Part shown: in pieces, positions 49,601 through 62,458 of the stretch | Position numbering within the stretch: position 1 is the stretch's first letter | How the letters are laid out: every line of letters begins with the position of its first letter | Assembly (NCBI GenBank): GCA_022575985.1 | Contig: JAKSXM010000132.1 | Coordinates: 1,984,001-2,048,000, forward strand | Reading direction: 5' to 3' | Length of the DNA stretch: 64,000 bases | From: Anagrus nilaparvatae | Lineage: Eukaryota > Arthropoda > Insecta > Hymenoptera > Mymaridae | Made by a program: the position numbers and the translations under genes | Notes under the pieces: model-generated | The model's database searches: none | The model's input: the letters and a program-made list of their open reading frames with translations, nothing else | Told to the model about the DNA's origin: nothing

Positions 49601-52600
49601 GATTATTGAGTAGGAAGAAGCAAAAAAAGGAAAATAACTTATTTTATTTAAGAAAAGGCGTTATACTATGCTCATCATCATAAAAATCTTTAAGAAGATG
49701 AAGAAGAAAAAAAGGTTCTATACAGTCAAGTTGATGAAGAAATAAAAAACGATTTTTTTTTTACAGCTATAAAGTTTCATATAGTTTAATTCAAAAAAGC
49801 TCATCAACCATTTTCTAAAGAAGATTTTATTTTTTTTTTTAGATTTTAATCGACTTAACTTGTGTCTAGTTTATTTTTATATCAATTGTCATTTAAAATA
49901 ATAAAGATTAAAACACTAGATTTTTTATAATAGAACAATTTTTTTTATCATTTTTGTGTTCTTGTATTAGTGCACATAAAAAGTCAAAATTCAGAAAACC
50001 AGTCATGAAGAAGTAAGAAATTAAAAAAAAAGCACTAAAAATATTTTCAATTACACTCGACTGAATTTTCTTCATAAAATTAAAATTTTTACAAAAAAAA
50101 TAAAATTTATCAATAATTAAAAAAAAAAGTCAATGAATTTACGTACACGTAAAAAAAAATGTAGTATAAGCTATTGATATCCACAGTGAGCTTATATTTA
50201 TGCAGCAGCCCTCTCGAACTTTACTTCAAGTTCACTCAAAAAAAAACCCCTTACAGCGATTTATCGCTTACTACTTATAAATCTATACGTAAATACCAGC
50301 GTGTGTGTGTGTGTTCTTATTCTTTAGTATAAATTTTATAAAGGAAAAAATCTTTCAAGCATACCAATAACTCGTAGAGCACGTAGCTCGTGATTTGATT
50401 GTCTTGCAAGTTGTTTTTTTTATGTGTGCGTGTGTATATGTTCGAAGTAAATTTATAGAAAAATCGAGCAATCGAATGTATAAAAAAAAAAGTTGAATAT
50501 GTGGTTTTAATGGTTGATTTCGCGAAAGAATGACGTTAAAATATAAAGCAATATTGGATAATGATGATTCGATTGACATATTAGTTTTATTTTACTCGTG
50601 TTTAACTTGACGTCGAATTAAAGATAATAGAATTTTTTTTAATGTTTTATTTTTTATTATTAAGTTACTTACTTATAGTTTTATTGGTGAAAAGTTTTGA
50701 CTTAAGACTTTTATGAATGGATAGACACGTTTTTATTATTCGGTTATATAATAATTTCTTATTTTATATCGTTTTAGGTATTGAAAGATAAAATAAGTTT
50801 TTACTTTACTTTTCTTATTCTTTTTTTTAATTTTATATGGATTTTTTTGACATTAAATTCTTTATTTGTTTTATTGATTTAAAAAAAAATTTTAGTTATT
50901 TTAGGCATTTTCTTTAATAAATTCGTTTTATATTTTAGTTCATTCCATCTAATGAAATACTTTTTTGATTTATGGAAAATCAAAATTCAAACATCAACCC
51001 GTTAAATACGACAAAGTTATTTTTGGTTGCAGCACGTTGTTTTCAGTTATTAAAATGCGCCAAGATAACACCTTAATTTTCATACGTATTGTAATTATTT
51101 GTATTTTTTTCCTTATCGTTACAGGCGTTTGTTGCGAGTAAATTACATTAGTATTACCATCGTATTACCTTCATTGTGTCTACCAGGGAATTGAAAAAGA
51201 TTTATTTAACGTGTATAATCATTTATCAGATAAGAATTTCAAAACCGCTTTCTTGTTAGTGACCAAGAACCATGTATTTTCTTTCTTGCGGAAAGAGAAA
51301 TATCATGTAACCCAGGAGTATTAAAAAAATGGCCCAAATTGGAGTTTACCATGAAATTTATTTGCGATCAGGGCAACTTCTTGGGCTATTCTTCATTTTT
51401 TTTGAAAATAGATTTGGTATATTAACCCTTATGTACATAGCAACTTTTACCTACGTTGTTTCACTGGGGTACTCTTTAGTGTTTTAAATAAATAAATTAT
51501 ACTTTTATCTAAAATATTGCTTAATATTTGTGTGTAACTATAAATTTAATATAAATCGTTTATTACGTTTTTAAAGACAAAAAGATTATTTATAATATTT
51601 GAAGAGCGGTGTCAAAAATAAAAGTACGTACATTTTTTTGGTTTTAAAAAGGATCACCTGTACGGCAATTTGAAGTATTATGTACTCCTTTAGTTTCCTT
51701 TTCAATTTCAAGGGAATAATTTAATGGCTTCAAAAAATATTAAAATATTTTTGTGCGTTGGCGTGTACAGGTGTTTCTTAAAAATGGAAGAATTGTCGTG
51801 AGAAAATGAAAATAATGATATGCTGATAAAAAGGGCAGATCATAGAAAACCGTGCCACAAATAAGAGGGTAACTAGAGTATTTTCTACTAAATACAAGTA
51901 TAATTGGCGAGTCATACTCTAATTGATACTTTCTTGAGGGATTCATCTGTCAGAAAAGCTCAAGTTGATTATTGCTACTTATGTAATCAGCAAACTATCA
52001 AAAAAAATAAAAAAAATAAATAAAAAGCTGTGTTCTTGTAGTTTACCAATTTGTTGTGAACATTCAATAAGTTTTGCGAAATGTTTACTCTAGATATAAA
52101 AGTTTTCAATATTTGACCGAAATAGTACTTAGGTACTCTGTTATGCATATAAGGGTTAAGGCCGTCAAAAAATAAGTATCTTTTGCCCCTGGTAAATAAA
52201 TATTCTAAAAAAAATTATGGGATCTTTTGATGTTATTTGTACATATGTTCTTGGTAATCATTTATTTTCTCTCCACAAGATCTTTATGTACCATTATGAT
52301 CTCAGATTGCTCTACAAATTTCAAAAAAGAGCACGCGCGTTCAAATTACTTTAAATTTTAATTAAAAAATAATCAAAAAAAAAAAATAAAGTAAACAATT
52401 AAAAAAAAAAAAAACTTTTGTTATCTAAACATCAAAAAAAGTAACTTTTAAAAACTAAACAAGTTTAACCTATCTCGAAGCTTTATACGTCACTTTAAAC
52501 TTTGTATGTATATAAAAAACTCTTTTCTCTTTCACTAAAACAAAACTCTTAAAACTTTTTCAAAAACAAAAACAACAACAAAACCTGGGTGTTATATATA

Positions 52601-55600
52601 TAATTTTCGCAAATAAACTCCTAAAGTAATCAAAAAAAAAGAAAAATTGAAAATTTTTAACCTACCGGGTATAGATTTTCCAAGATCAAGATAAGCTCGA
52701 ACCGATGGGCTCAAAAATCCAGGTGGTAAGCCAGCAGACGATTTTTCATCATTTGGATTATTAATGTCGTCATCAGGTTCGCTGTCTTCGTAATAGTAAT
52801 CATCTTCTTCTGGATCTAATGGCTTAGCTCTTTTGTTTATTTTACCATCGTCGTTATTCGCATCGACGTGACCACTTTCGTTATCGATGTCAGTTATACT
52901 CGCTGGACTCGTTGAATTACTACCAACACCGTTACGTTTTTGAACACAACCTTTGAATAATAAATATTTCTTTTGTTATTAATTCATGTATTATAATTAA
53001 TATAATTTTAAAATTTAACGGTTAAATGATCAATTTTATTTTATTCAATTAGTTAGTATTTCTTTTGAAAAATTTTATTAATTAATTTATTACTAAAATT
53101 TATTATATTTTCATTTTCTATTTTAAATATATAATTAGTATTCAATGAACTTGAATGAATTCGTTAAATTAGATTTAATGAACTTTTCTTATAACTTTGA
53201 ATTCAATTGTTTTAAATTAAAAAAAAAATTAGTGTACAATTTCCGCTTTGACGCAAACGATTCTTCTTCTATAATTCTTTGTGAAAGAATAATGAATGTA
53301 TATATAGAAAAAAAGGCTTCATATTATAATTTTAATATAAAAAAAAATCTTTTTGACGCAAAAGACGATACCCTAAGGTAAAAAATCTTAAAGCTTGACA
53401 AGAATAAAAAAAAAAGTTTTCATAGTTTTATCAAAAAATTAAAAAAAAAAAAAAATATTTTCAAGTTAAAATCTAAGTATTAAGTGAAGCTTTTAATGTA
53501 CATTTGTTAATTATTAAGGTGGAAAAGTCATCCAAAAAGATATAAAAAATTAAAAAAAAGCTTTTTACTTTGCTTGTTCATCTATATCGAGGATTTTGTC
53601 TTGCAAAAAAGGTTGCAAAAAAATATTTTTAAATCTTCCTTTTTTCTTCTTTTTGTGAATAATAAATAAGACTCTGTCGTTATTAATAATAACGATTTTA
53701 ATTTTTCTTAATTAATTATAAAGACACTTTGTTTACTGCTTTGAATATAAATGAATTTCCAACTATTTTACGTAATTATTTAGCCTAATTGACGTTTTCT
53801 TGCTAATTCTTGCAAACGTAGTTTTTTAAAATACTTTTTAGGGTATTCAATATTTATCAAATTTTAACTGACAGTCAATAAAATGATAATCTTTTGGAGC
53901 AGCAATATCAATTATACAATTATATTTCAAATTCTAAAAAAGGAGATTTCTCGTTAGTGTTAAAGAAGTAAAAAAAAATAAGTTCCCCTGTTAATACGTT
54001 AGTAAATCGCTAACCACGAATTTTGGGATCATTTATTTAAGAAATCGGGGATTAGCAAAAAAAAAACCCCAAAAAATTATTTTCAAGGTACTCGTAATTA
54101 GTGTATCTAGATTTGGTGTAATACGTTTTCAGGGTCGTTGATCATGACTTTGGGATCATTTATTTCAGAAATAGGGACTTCACCTTAAAATTAGAAAAAG
54201 CTACCCCGAAAAAAGGGGTATTTTAGATATATTTGTACTTTAAGCGTCCAGATTGGGTCCAAATAGGTTTTTTAAGTTACTGATCACAGATTTCAGGGTC
54301 CGTTTATGTGAAATTGGGGCTTCACCATAAATTTACCCTTAAATAAATAGTAACTAGCCTTAAAACGGATAACTTTTATGATTTTATGTTTTTGCAAATT
54401 AAAAATGAAGCACAAATTTCTTTTAAACAGGCCCCTGAAATTCTTTATCATTGACCCACAAAACCAATGTGAACTAAATCTGGACATTTAAAAAGTAAAT
54501 ACATCAAAAATATTCCTTTTTGGGTGTAGTTTAACTTAAATTTGAAGCCCTAATTTCTTGAATAAATGACTCCAAAATTCGTGATCAGCGATAAAAAAAA
54601 CCTATATGGACTAATTTTGGCGAGGGCCAGTAACTATACACGCCCCCCCCCCCCCCTGATTTGACTAAATTAATTAATGAATTATTTAGTGCCCTTAACA
54701 GTGCCTTTTACCCTCGTATTATTAAAACAATATAATATTATAAAAACAAATCCAATTATAAAGATCCATGTACATTATCTGAGACGAAAGAAAATCACTT
54801 GACGTTCTACACACAATATTTTAATAATATTAAATGTTAAAGTTTTAATTAATTTGTAAATTCTTGTTTCCACATACATGTTAAATTTATAATAAAATGA
54901 AACAAAACAATGATAATAATCAATAAAACCATATAAAATTCCTAAAGTTTAAATTTCTCATATACGTACAAGAATTACTGTCAACACAAGAATATATGAG
55001 CAAGAACAACAACAATATAAGATTAAGAAAATTAAAGTTTCTTCTTATCAACCAACAATATAGAAACATGACGTAAATATAATTTTCACTGATAAGCTTT
55101 ATGTTCATAAAGAAATCTAAAGAAAATTAAAAATTTTCATTTAATCATATGATTAAAATATTTATTATAAGAGTGTTAAAATGAAAAAAGTTAATTTAAT
55201 TTGTTATATATACTTGTCATTTTCAATAACATGTAAAAAGTTTTATGTTGGCATGTATAAATGAAAATTGATAATAACATATTTTGTTTATTTTTGGTTA
55301 TATTATTATAAAGTTTAATCGAGAAATAAATTGATTTTCATTTTATCATTATTATTGTTAAAAAACACGTATGCTGTGTGTATGTATAAAACTACATTAA
55401 TATAAAGTAGGAAAAAGGATAGAGAAATATATATATATATATATATATATCCTAGAAAAGCAACAGGTTGTAAAAGAAAAGCTTAATATCATGGATTAGT
55501 ATAGTGACTTTACACTTTATTATATTGTTTTTCATTTTATTTTATGTATGCTGTGATATTCAATGTTTTTTTTTCTTCCCTCGGATTATTCCTCTAATTA

Positions 55601-57839
55601 TATATATTTTTGTACAACAAGCATGTTGACAATTATTATTATTATTATATAAAGAAAATAAAAAAGTTTTTGGTCTTTGTGATAGTAATACTTAATGGCA
55701 TGTTTCGTTTAATTCAAATTTCTTAATGAGTTATGTTGAGTTAAGATATGTACGAAGTAAAATCGTGACTTAAATTTATAAGTAGGAAATATATGTTTAT
55801 ACTGCTTGACGAATTTTAGTATTATGTACGTATCAGATTTAATTGGTATTTTTTTAAAAGAAAATAGGCAGTCAATTAATGGTATTAATTAAATTAATTA
55901 TAAAATTAATTAACAAATTTTTATTTTAATTTTTTACGTGCTTGGACGAGAGTTCTTTATTAAAGATCTTATTTTGAAACCTACATGATTTCTGTTCGAA
56001 ATGCTTGCTTATCTATAATTAAAATTCCCAATTCTCACAAAAAAATCGAAGCTAGTTTCATATTTTAATAAAAATGGATAATTTATGTTTAATTTTGTTT
56101 TTATTTATTGCTCGATTTATTGTTACCAGTAATACAAAATACTTGTGTATAAAACAGAAATATTAGTGTACCATGCACAGATTTTAAGTCAATTCGTACA
56201 CTGTAAAAAGTAACTTTCTTAGATTTACAAAAAAAATAGAATTTTTTCGAAAAATTAGTAAATTTTCAAGAAATTTTGTAAATATTCAATAAAAATCGTT
56301 AATTTACTAAATTTTAGTATATTATCGAAAAGTTCGAGAATTCTCAATTTTTTTTTTGTGAATTTACAAAAAATGTTGTAGATTCACAACTATTTTTTGA
56401 AAATTTTCGAAAAAAAATTGTAAATTATCAATTTTTCTTGCGAATTCACAAAAAAAATCAAAAGTACTCGAATTTTTTGTTAATATACTAAATTTAGTAA
56501 ATATACGATTTTTTTCGAATATTTACAAATTTTTTCGTAAATTTACTAATTTTTCGAAAATGTTCTAATTTTTTTGTTAATATAAGTAAGTTACTATTAA
56601 CAGTATATGCATGTATTAGTACATATAAGTATATTATAAAATAAATAATTATATAAAATTTAGAATTACAAAAACAATATATAAAAATTTTAATACGAAA
56701 ATAAAATTTTAGACAATTTAGAGTTATAAAGTTTAAATTACAATATATTTAAAAAAAGAGAAAAGTTAAGAATCTTAAAGTTCAGAAAAGAGGTTTTTAA
56801 ATTTTAAACTTAGAAGTGAGTATAAGTTTATTTTTGATTGTTTTTTTACTGGAATTAAGTGTTTTTAGTTGTTTTGGTAGTGAATTGAAGTATTTAGTTG
56901 CTATATATTTATAATTTTTAAAGCCAATTGATTTTTTAATTTTATTACAATGATTTTTATTTCTAGTTATACTAGTATATATGAATTTATATGTGAGTCT
57001 GTCATATTGAATAATAAATAGAATATTATATTGGTTAACGTTTATAATATTTTATTTAAGGAATTAGAGACGTTATTATAGGCTTCATCCCAAACCATAA
57101 AATGCAATGTTTTGAAAAAGTACATAGTAGATCAGAAGTAGTAAATTTTTATTAACATATAAAGACATTTTCCTGAGTACAAATAATAAACATCGAGGAG
57201 TTTTTTTAGTATTGAATCTATGTGGTGATTCCATTTTAAATAAGGGTCAAATATAACACCCAAATATTTTACTTGTTCTACTCTAGTTTGTTTATAGTTC
57301 TCAATGTAAATCTCAATATTTTTAGGAGTACTATAAGTGTAAGAGCCAAATGCCATGAAAACTGTTTTTTTCATATTTAAAGATAGATAGTTTTGCTTCA
57401 ACCAATTATAAATTTTGTTAAGATATAGAGTCATTTTTTTGGGGCAGTATCCCAATTTTTGTCATTGCAGTGCCATCTGCATATGAGAAAATACAGTCTT
57501 CAAGAAGAAAAGCTTTCGTTAATGTATAATAAAAAAATTAGAGGATCGAGTATAGTACCTTGAGGTACAACTATTAAGACACTTTTGAAATCACTAAATA
57601 TGTACGTTGTTTATTTTTAATCTAATCATTCTGTCTGATAAGTAATCTCTCAACATTCCAAAAACCCGCCTCTTCTTCCATATCTGTTTAGATAATATGT
57701 TATGATCAACGATATACCGTATAATTAAATAGAGAAAATTATTTAATTAAGACCCAAGAGCACACATACGCAAATAATCTTGAAGTATTTACCTTGAAGA
57801 TATTCTTGTCGATGAGCTCCAGAAAATAACAAAATGAAC
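43350..57839 (-). CDS. Chitin-binding type-2 (peritrophin-like, CPAP1-type) cuticle protein gene, 5' end incomplete
   Basis: Two exons are clear: 52666-52950 (phase 1 at both ends) and the last exon 43350-43696, joined over a 9-kb intron by CCCG|GTAGGT and TTTCAG. The last exon encodes one CBM14 domain with six cysteines (FYC, TRC, HYC, FLC, FVC, VRC) and the very conserved strings HYCDIDGRQATFLCPNGTQF and CDWWFNVRC, then a basic tail with PTRPH. The 52.7-kb exon is a low-complexity linker with an acidic tyrosine patch (EEDDYYYEDSEPDDD) and LPPGFLSPSVRAYLDLGK. A third exon at 57793-57839 fits in phase. One-domain proteins of this form bind cuticular or tracheal chitin outside the cell. The start codon was not found. 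Stop is TAA at 43350. Confidence is high for the two exons, lower for the full span. Confidence 0.8.
46632..46685. repeat. (GA)n microsatellite
   Basis: There are about 26 uninterrupted GA units. It lies in the long intron of the chitin-binding gene. The frames over it on both strands are artefacts. Confidence 0.9.
47788..48614. mobile_element. 827-bp fold-back element with CACTGTAAAAAACAACTC ends
   Basis: Both ends are CACTGTAAAAAACAACTCTGG, inverted. The arms are made of variants of 'aaatttacgaaaattttcg' and pair over nearly the full length with a centre near 48190. The flanks allow a 2-bp AA duplication. The CACTG ends and short target site suit a CACTA-type non-autonomous element. It lies in the intron of the chitin-binding gene. 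Confidence 0.65.
53980..54665. repeat. Fold-back repeat of the 'gggtcgctaatca' family
   Basis: CGCTAACCACGAATTTTGGG and TTATTTAAGAAATCGGGG at the left are inverted as AATTTCTTGAATAAATGAC and AAAATTCGTGATCAGCG at the right, ending in GGCCAGTAACTATACACG and a C-run, as in the copies at 25080 and 27280. Confidence 0.6.
56199..56605. mobile_element. Diverged shorter relative of the CACTG fold-back element
   Basis: It begins CACTGTAAAAAGTAACTTTC and ends GTTACTATTAACAGT, with the same 'tttcgaaaaattagtaaatttt' composition inside. It is older or of a sister family. Confidence 0.5.
56770..57620 (-). pseudogene. LINE (non-LTR) reverse-transcriptase relic
   Basis: In minus-strand order it shows VPQGTILDPLIFLLYIN (the PQGS-type motif), SYADGTA in a shifted frame (the active-site FADD box with its second Asp lost), then an open frame with LNKIYNWLKQNYLSLNMKKT and VKYLGVIFDPYLKWNHHI. 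Beyond several stops come YTSITRNKN and YIATKYFNSLPK, typical of the C-terminal end in Jockey/CR1-like LINEs. Frameshifts and stops show that it is dead. It lies within the chitin-binding gene's 5' intron, same strand. Confidence 0.75.
57793..57839 (-). CDS. Probable signal-peptide exon of the chitin-binding gene
   Basis: The exon ends CAAG|GTAAATAC in phase 1, matching the phase-1 start at 52950. It reads FILLFSGAHRQEYLQ, a hydrophobic core with a small-residue cleavage site, which is what is expected just before the mature N-terminus (CVQKR). No ATG is in frame before an upstream stop, so a further 5' exon with the Met is needed. Assignment is by phase and content only. Confidence 0.4.
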
Positions 57840-58191
57840 CTTAATTCTTCTTAACTAAAAATCTTAAGTCCAATTGTCCAAATTATAAAAATCCGGAATT
57901 TTATATTCGGGTTTCATACAAATTACTTTATTCGTATAAATTACGGGAAGCGACTGCATGCTTCCGTAATATTATTAGTATAATAATCACCATATAATAA
58001 ATAGAAAATTAATATTTTTAATATTAATTTTTCCTATCACAAATTACTGATTTCATGTAAAAATGAACTCAAATTAGGGCAAATTAATAAAACAAACCAA
58101 ATGCTGACCGGTTAGAAAAGTCTCCTACTTTTCCCGGCTTCTTCTTGGGTCCTGATTGGTCGTGCGCATTTCGATAATCCGGTTTTCTTAG

Positions 58192-58273
58192 GCTGGTTCT
58201 CCAAACTCCGTAAAAGTGAGTCGCAATTGCGCTTGCAGTAGCGACTCACTTTTACGGAGTTTGGAGAACCAGC
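58192..58273. repeat. Perfect 33-bp inverted repeat with 16-nt loop in a GC-rich patch
   Basis: The arms GCTGGTTCTCCAAACTCCGT plus AAAAGTGAGTCGC are exactly inverted at 58241-58273. The surrounding 58090-58390 is much richer in G+C and CpG than anything nearby and carries inverted CCAAT boxes (ATTGG) and a CACGTG. It could be a small transposon end-pair, a structured RNA or a promoter region. Confidence 0.55.
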
Positions 58274-59616
58274 TTTAGGCCTAGCTAATACTTGCTAGGC
58301 TTGCGTTTGCGGTGTCACGTGACTCCTATACCAATAGCATTGGGCTGCGCCGTGCGTTGCGGTTATGTAGACTAGGCCTTATTGACCCGAAAAAAGGCGC
58401 ACTTTACGTTTATTTGAGTTTTTAATTTTAAATTTATTTTAATGATTGAATATTTTAATAATAGAAATTTATAGATTTTATTTTAAATTAAATTTAAAAA
58501 AAATATATTTTATTTATTTTTCACTGTCACAGGAAATCCATCCCATGACGAAATGTAAGTTAATTTTAACTCATATCGTTAATAAAATGCAAATCTAGAA
58601 TATTTTGATTAAGTCTGATTTCATCTGGCCATAATCCAGATCTGATCAGATCTGATCAGATTTGGAAATTTTTTTCTCGGAAGGGGTAAAGCAAACCTTC
58701 GAGGCATTCAACTTTACTATAAAGCCTCTTACAGTCTCGTGAACAGTTTCCAAAGTAGAATTGGAACAGAATAGTACCGAGATACATCTTCTTCACAAGA
58801 TGGTGAATTTCTTGGAATGACCGGATTGCGATATCAAAATTAAAATAAACAAACCCAGAGAAAATATGTCAGATCAATATTGGCTTGCAAAATTAATATT
58901 TTTTTAAATATAATACACGAATAAAAAAAAAAAGAATTAAATTTTATTATTTTAATTTTTTTTATAATTATGAAATATTTCTAAGATACTCGTTTCTTAA
59001 TTTATTGGCATTAAAAAATGATTTTTTTTTCTTCTTGCATAATATATTTTCGATTTCACTTTTTTTTATGCGTACACACGTATTATGCATTTGATAAATT
59101 ACTTAAATATTAAAAAAAATACATCTTATTCAATTTTGCTACTTATCTTTGTGTGCGTTTTTTGCATTATTATGTAAAACAAGAAGATTTTAAATATTTT
59201 TTTATTAATAAAAATGCGTATAAAATAAAAAATAATTCTTTTTTTAAACGTATTATTAAATCATAAACTACTTTTTTCGTCTTCATTTTTTTACGTTATT
59301 TAACGAAATTTTAATTATTGTTATTACTTTGAATTAAAAAATTTTTATTATTAAAAATAATAAGTACATATGTAATAAGCCTGATAATAAGCTCTGTTTT
59401 TTGTTTTAAATATTACGAAATAACTGAAAAAAAAAATAAATAAAAAATTTATAGTTTAAAAGCTGAAATTCAAGTTTTATGAGTCGGTGATTCCTAATTA
59501 TTAGTTGCTGATTTTCCTCAAAATGTCAGCTAAAACACATTATTGAGGTCGGTTAATAAAAATTTACTCATTGCATAACCCAAAAATTATTCATTATATC
59601 TATAATGAGCCTTTAA

Positions 59617-60336
59617 AGGCGCTCTGTCCACCACTGGGTGTTTTTTGCGCAGCATATTTGTAACTAAAATATTTTAACCATATATTTATTTATAATAATT
59701 TTTTAATGAAAGAATCAATGCTTTTCAATATTTAGTACAAGAATATAAAAAAAAAAATTAAAAATGTTTATTTGTTTAAAAAAATAGGACCTGTTAAACT
59801 TTTGAAATTTTTGGGTCATAAAAGCCTGAGTTCCCAGATCTGGGCTACTTAGATCAAAATTCTGCTTGGCTCATATTGAAGATCATTCAATTCTAGGTGG
59901 AGGTATCGTGGGAAATTTTTCGCTAAACCTTTTCAGTAATGAGTTACAGCTATTTGTTTATAAATTGTAGAGCATTTTTAACTTTTTTTTTATAAACAGA
60001 TAGCTGTAACTCATTACTGAAGAGGATTAGCGAAAAATTTCCCACGATACCTCCACCTAAAATTGAATAATCTTCAATATGAGCCAAGCAGAATTTTTAT
60101 CCAAGTAGCCCAGATCTGGGAATTCAGGCTTTTATGACCCAAAAATTTCAAAAATTTAACAGGTCGTATTTGTTTAAACAAATAAACATTTTTAATTTTT
60201 TTTTTTATATTCTTGTACTAAATACTGAAAAGCATGGATTCTTTCATTAAAAAATTATTATAAATAAATATATGGTTAAAATATTTTAGTTACAAATATG
60301 CTGCGCCAAAAACACCCAGTGGTGGACAGAGCGCCC
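59617..60336. mobile_element. 720-bp fold-back element flanked by TTAA
   Basis: The ends GGCGCTCTGTCCACCACTGG are inverted, with TTAA at 59613-59616 and 60337-60340. The arms (for example GGTGGAGGTATCGTGGGAAA) match almost perfectly, leaving only a ~35-nt centre near 59975. No coding sequence. Confidence 0.7.
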
Positions 60337-60340
60337 TTAA

Positions 60341-62458
60341 TAGCCCAATTTAGGTGCTTTTTTCATATGATATAATATAATTTTTTTGCATTTCATTATA
60401 TACTTATTGTTAGTTAATTCTTTCATTGAGCTAATTTTTGGCTCCATAGCCACGAAACTTACAGTAAAAGGTCTCGATGAAATTGATTTGTTCATTTTTA
60501 TTAGAATTACGTAACCTAGAAAGAGGGTTAAGTAACCTGCAAGAGCTGCGTTTTTAAACCTAGAAACTTGTATTTATTCTTATCATATTATTCTTGAAAA
60601 ATAAATAAATCTGCGGGAATCCTTTAAAATATGATATTAATTCTAGCAAACTGATATTTAAAAATAAGTTAAAAAGGTTGGGCAAATAAAAATATCACTT
60701 AATATAAATCCTTGGATTCAAAAATCAAGAAAAATATCAATTATCAAATATGTCATCAAAAAAAAAAAAAAAAAAAAAAAAATTAGTCAACGAACGAAAA
60801 TAGAACGAGAACTTAGATTTCTTCAGATGCATGCATATATTATCTACTCCTTGATTTATTAACTAGAATATTAAATTTCACAAAATGAAATAAATATCAT
60901 TAAGAATATATTCATTTTTTTGTGTGATTTAAAACAATGGGTTGCTATTATGAAAGATCGATTTATGAATTTATTATTATTATTATTATTATTATCATTT
61001 ATTTATGCTTCAGTATCTAAAATAATTTTATTTTTCTGTCAAAATTTTTACTGTTTTACAATAATATATTTATTTGCTTACTGATTAAATCAATCTTTTA
61101 AGAAACATTTAATCTTACATAAAGTGCAATTTTAATCTCACGGTCTTCGGTTATTTTACTTTTATCCAAAAAAAAGTCAATTTTAGTTTTTTACTGATTT
61201 TATTTGCTTATCGAAACTGAAAAATTGTCCGAAATTACTTTGAAAAAAATTTTTAATAATTATGACCCAATATCAGAAAAAACAAGAATTTTACTAAATA
61301 CTCAAAGGTACCAAAACTCGTATAATAATTCAATTCGTTACTGCATAATAAAAAAATCCTATTATCTAAATTCTATAAAAAATAATAAATTAATAAAAAA
61401 TTTTTTATTATTCACAAATGATATTGGACGCACAGATGTTTTCTATAAATTTTCATGTATAAAATATTTAAATTTATTATTATACCAGTAAGAAATTTCA
61501 TAATTTTTTGCAACAAAGTTATCATCATAAAAGAAAATATGATACTTATAACCGTTTAATTAAATTGCTGCATCTTAAATACCTCTCTGTATTATAATCA
61601 TTTTAACATCAAATATGATCTTGCAAATTCATGAAGGTCATTATATTCTATACGCAATATATTACAGATGCTAATTTTTTTTCTTTTTCTCTTCAGTTTA
61701 AAAGAAGAGAAAGGGAATTCGTATGCATAAATAATTGATGTGTAGGTGTAATTGACTATTTATTTAAATATTTTAACTTATTATGCAAATAATTTTTAAA
61801 TATTATTCTCGATTATTTGCTAATTGGTTAATTAACTTCGTTTGGAAACGTGCCCCAGACAGTCTGTCCCCCTGAAATATTTTAAAATTTTGGTACCGTG
61901 GTGCATGGTTACCAATTAAGTAAAAAAATTTTTCTCAATCGTGATTAATTTAAGACCCATTTGTTCTCTCTCCTTGACTCTCAGATTCCCCAGGTACCCC
62001 CTCCTATAAACCTGCTAATAAAATTTTTCTGGTCAAAACCTGCTAGAAAAACAAATTAAATACTTTAGCCTTTTTAACTTCTGCATGGAAAAATAACATA
62101 AGTAACATATAACATATTTTTTGAGTGTTCAATAAATTTTTATTTTCTAACACAATTTATTACATAATGTAGGATATAAATTTAAACGTTTTTAAAAGTA
62201 CGTTAAAAAAATTAAAGTTCTTTTACAAATTATTATATTACAATATATTAAATCATCCAAAATACAAATAGCGACTAACATGTAATGCATAAAATTTTAC
62301 TATTTTAATGAAAAACTATGTGTTGAACAAGGGAAAAAATGCAGGAAATTTTACTTTCAATGTTGTCTGCAAAATTTTACTTTCAATGCTGTACAACTGC
62401 ATTGAAAGCCAAATCCTATTTTTTTTTCTTTGTTGAACAAATAGATATTTAACTTTTA
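60341..62458. other. No gene recognised
   Basis: It holds a 29-nt A run near 60757 and an (ATT)n tract at 60970. The 95-codon frame at 61204-61491 starts at TTG, is dominated by N, K, I, Y and L, and shows no motif. It is treated as chance. Confidence 0.4.

Noticed and set aside
61204..61491. 95-codon + strand frame
   Set aside because: TTG start, low-complexity N/K/I/Y/L content, no motif or splice partner.
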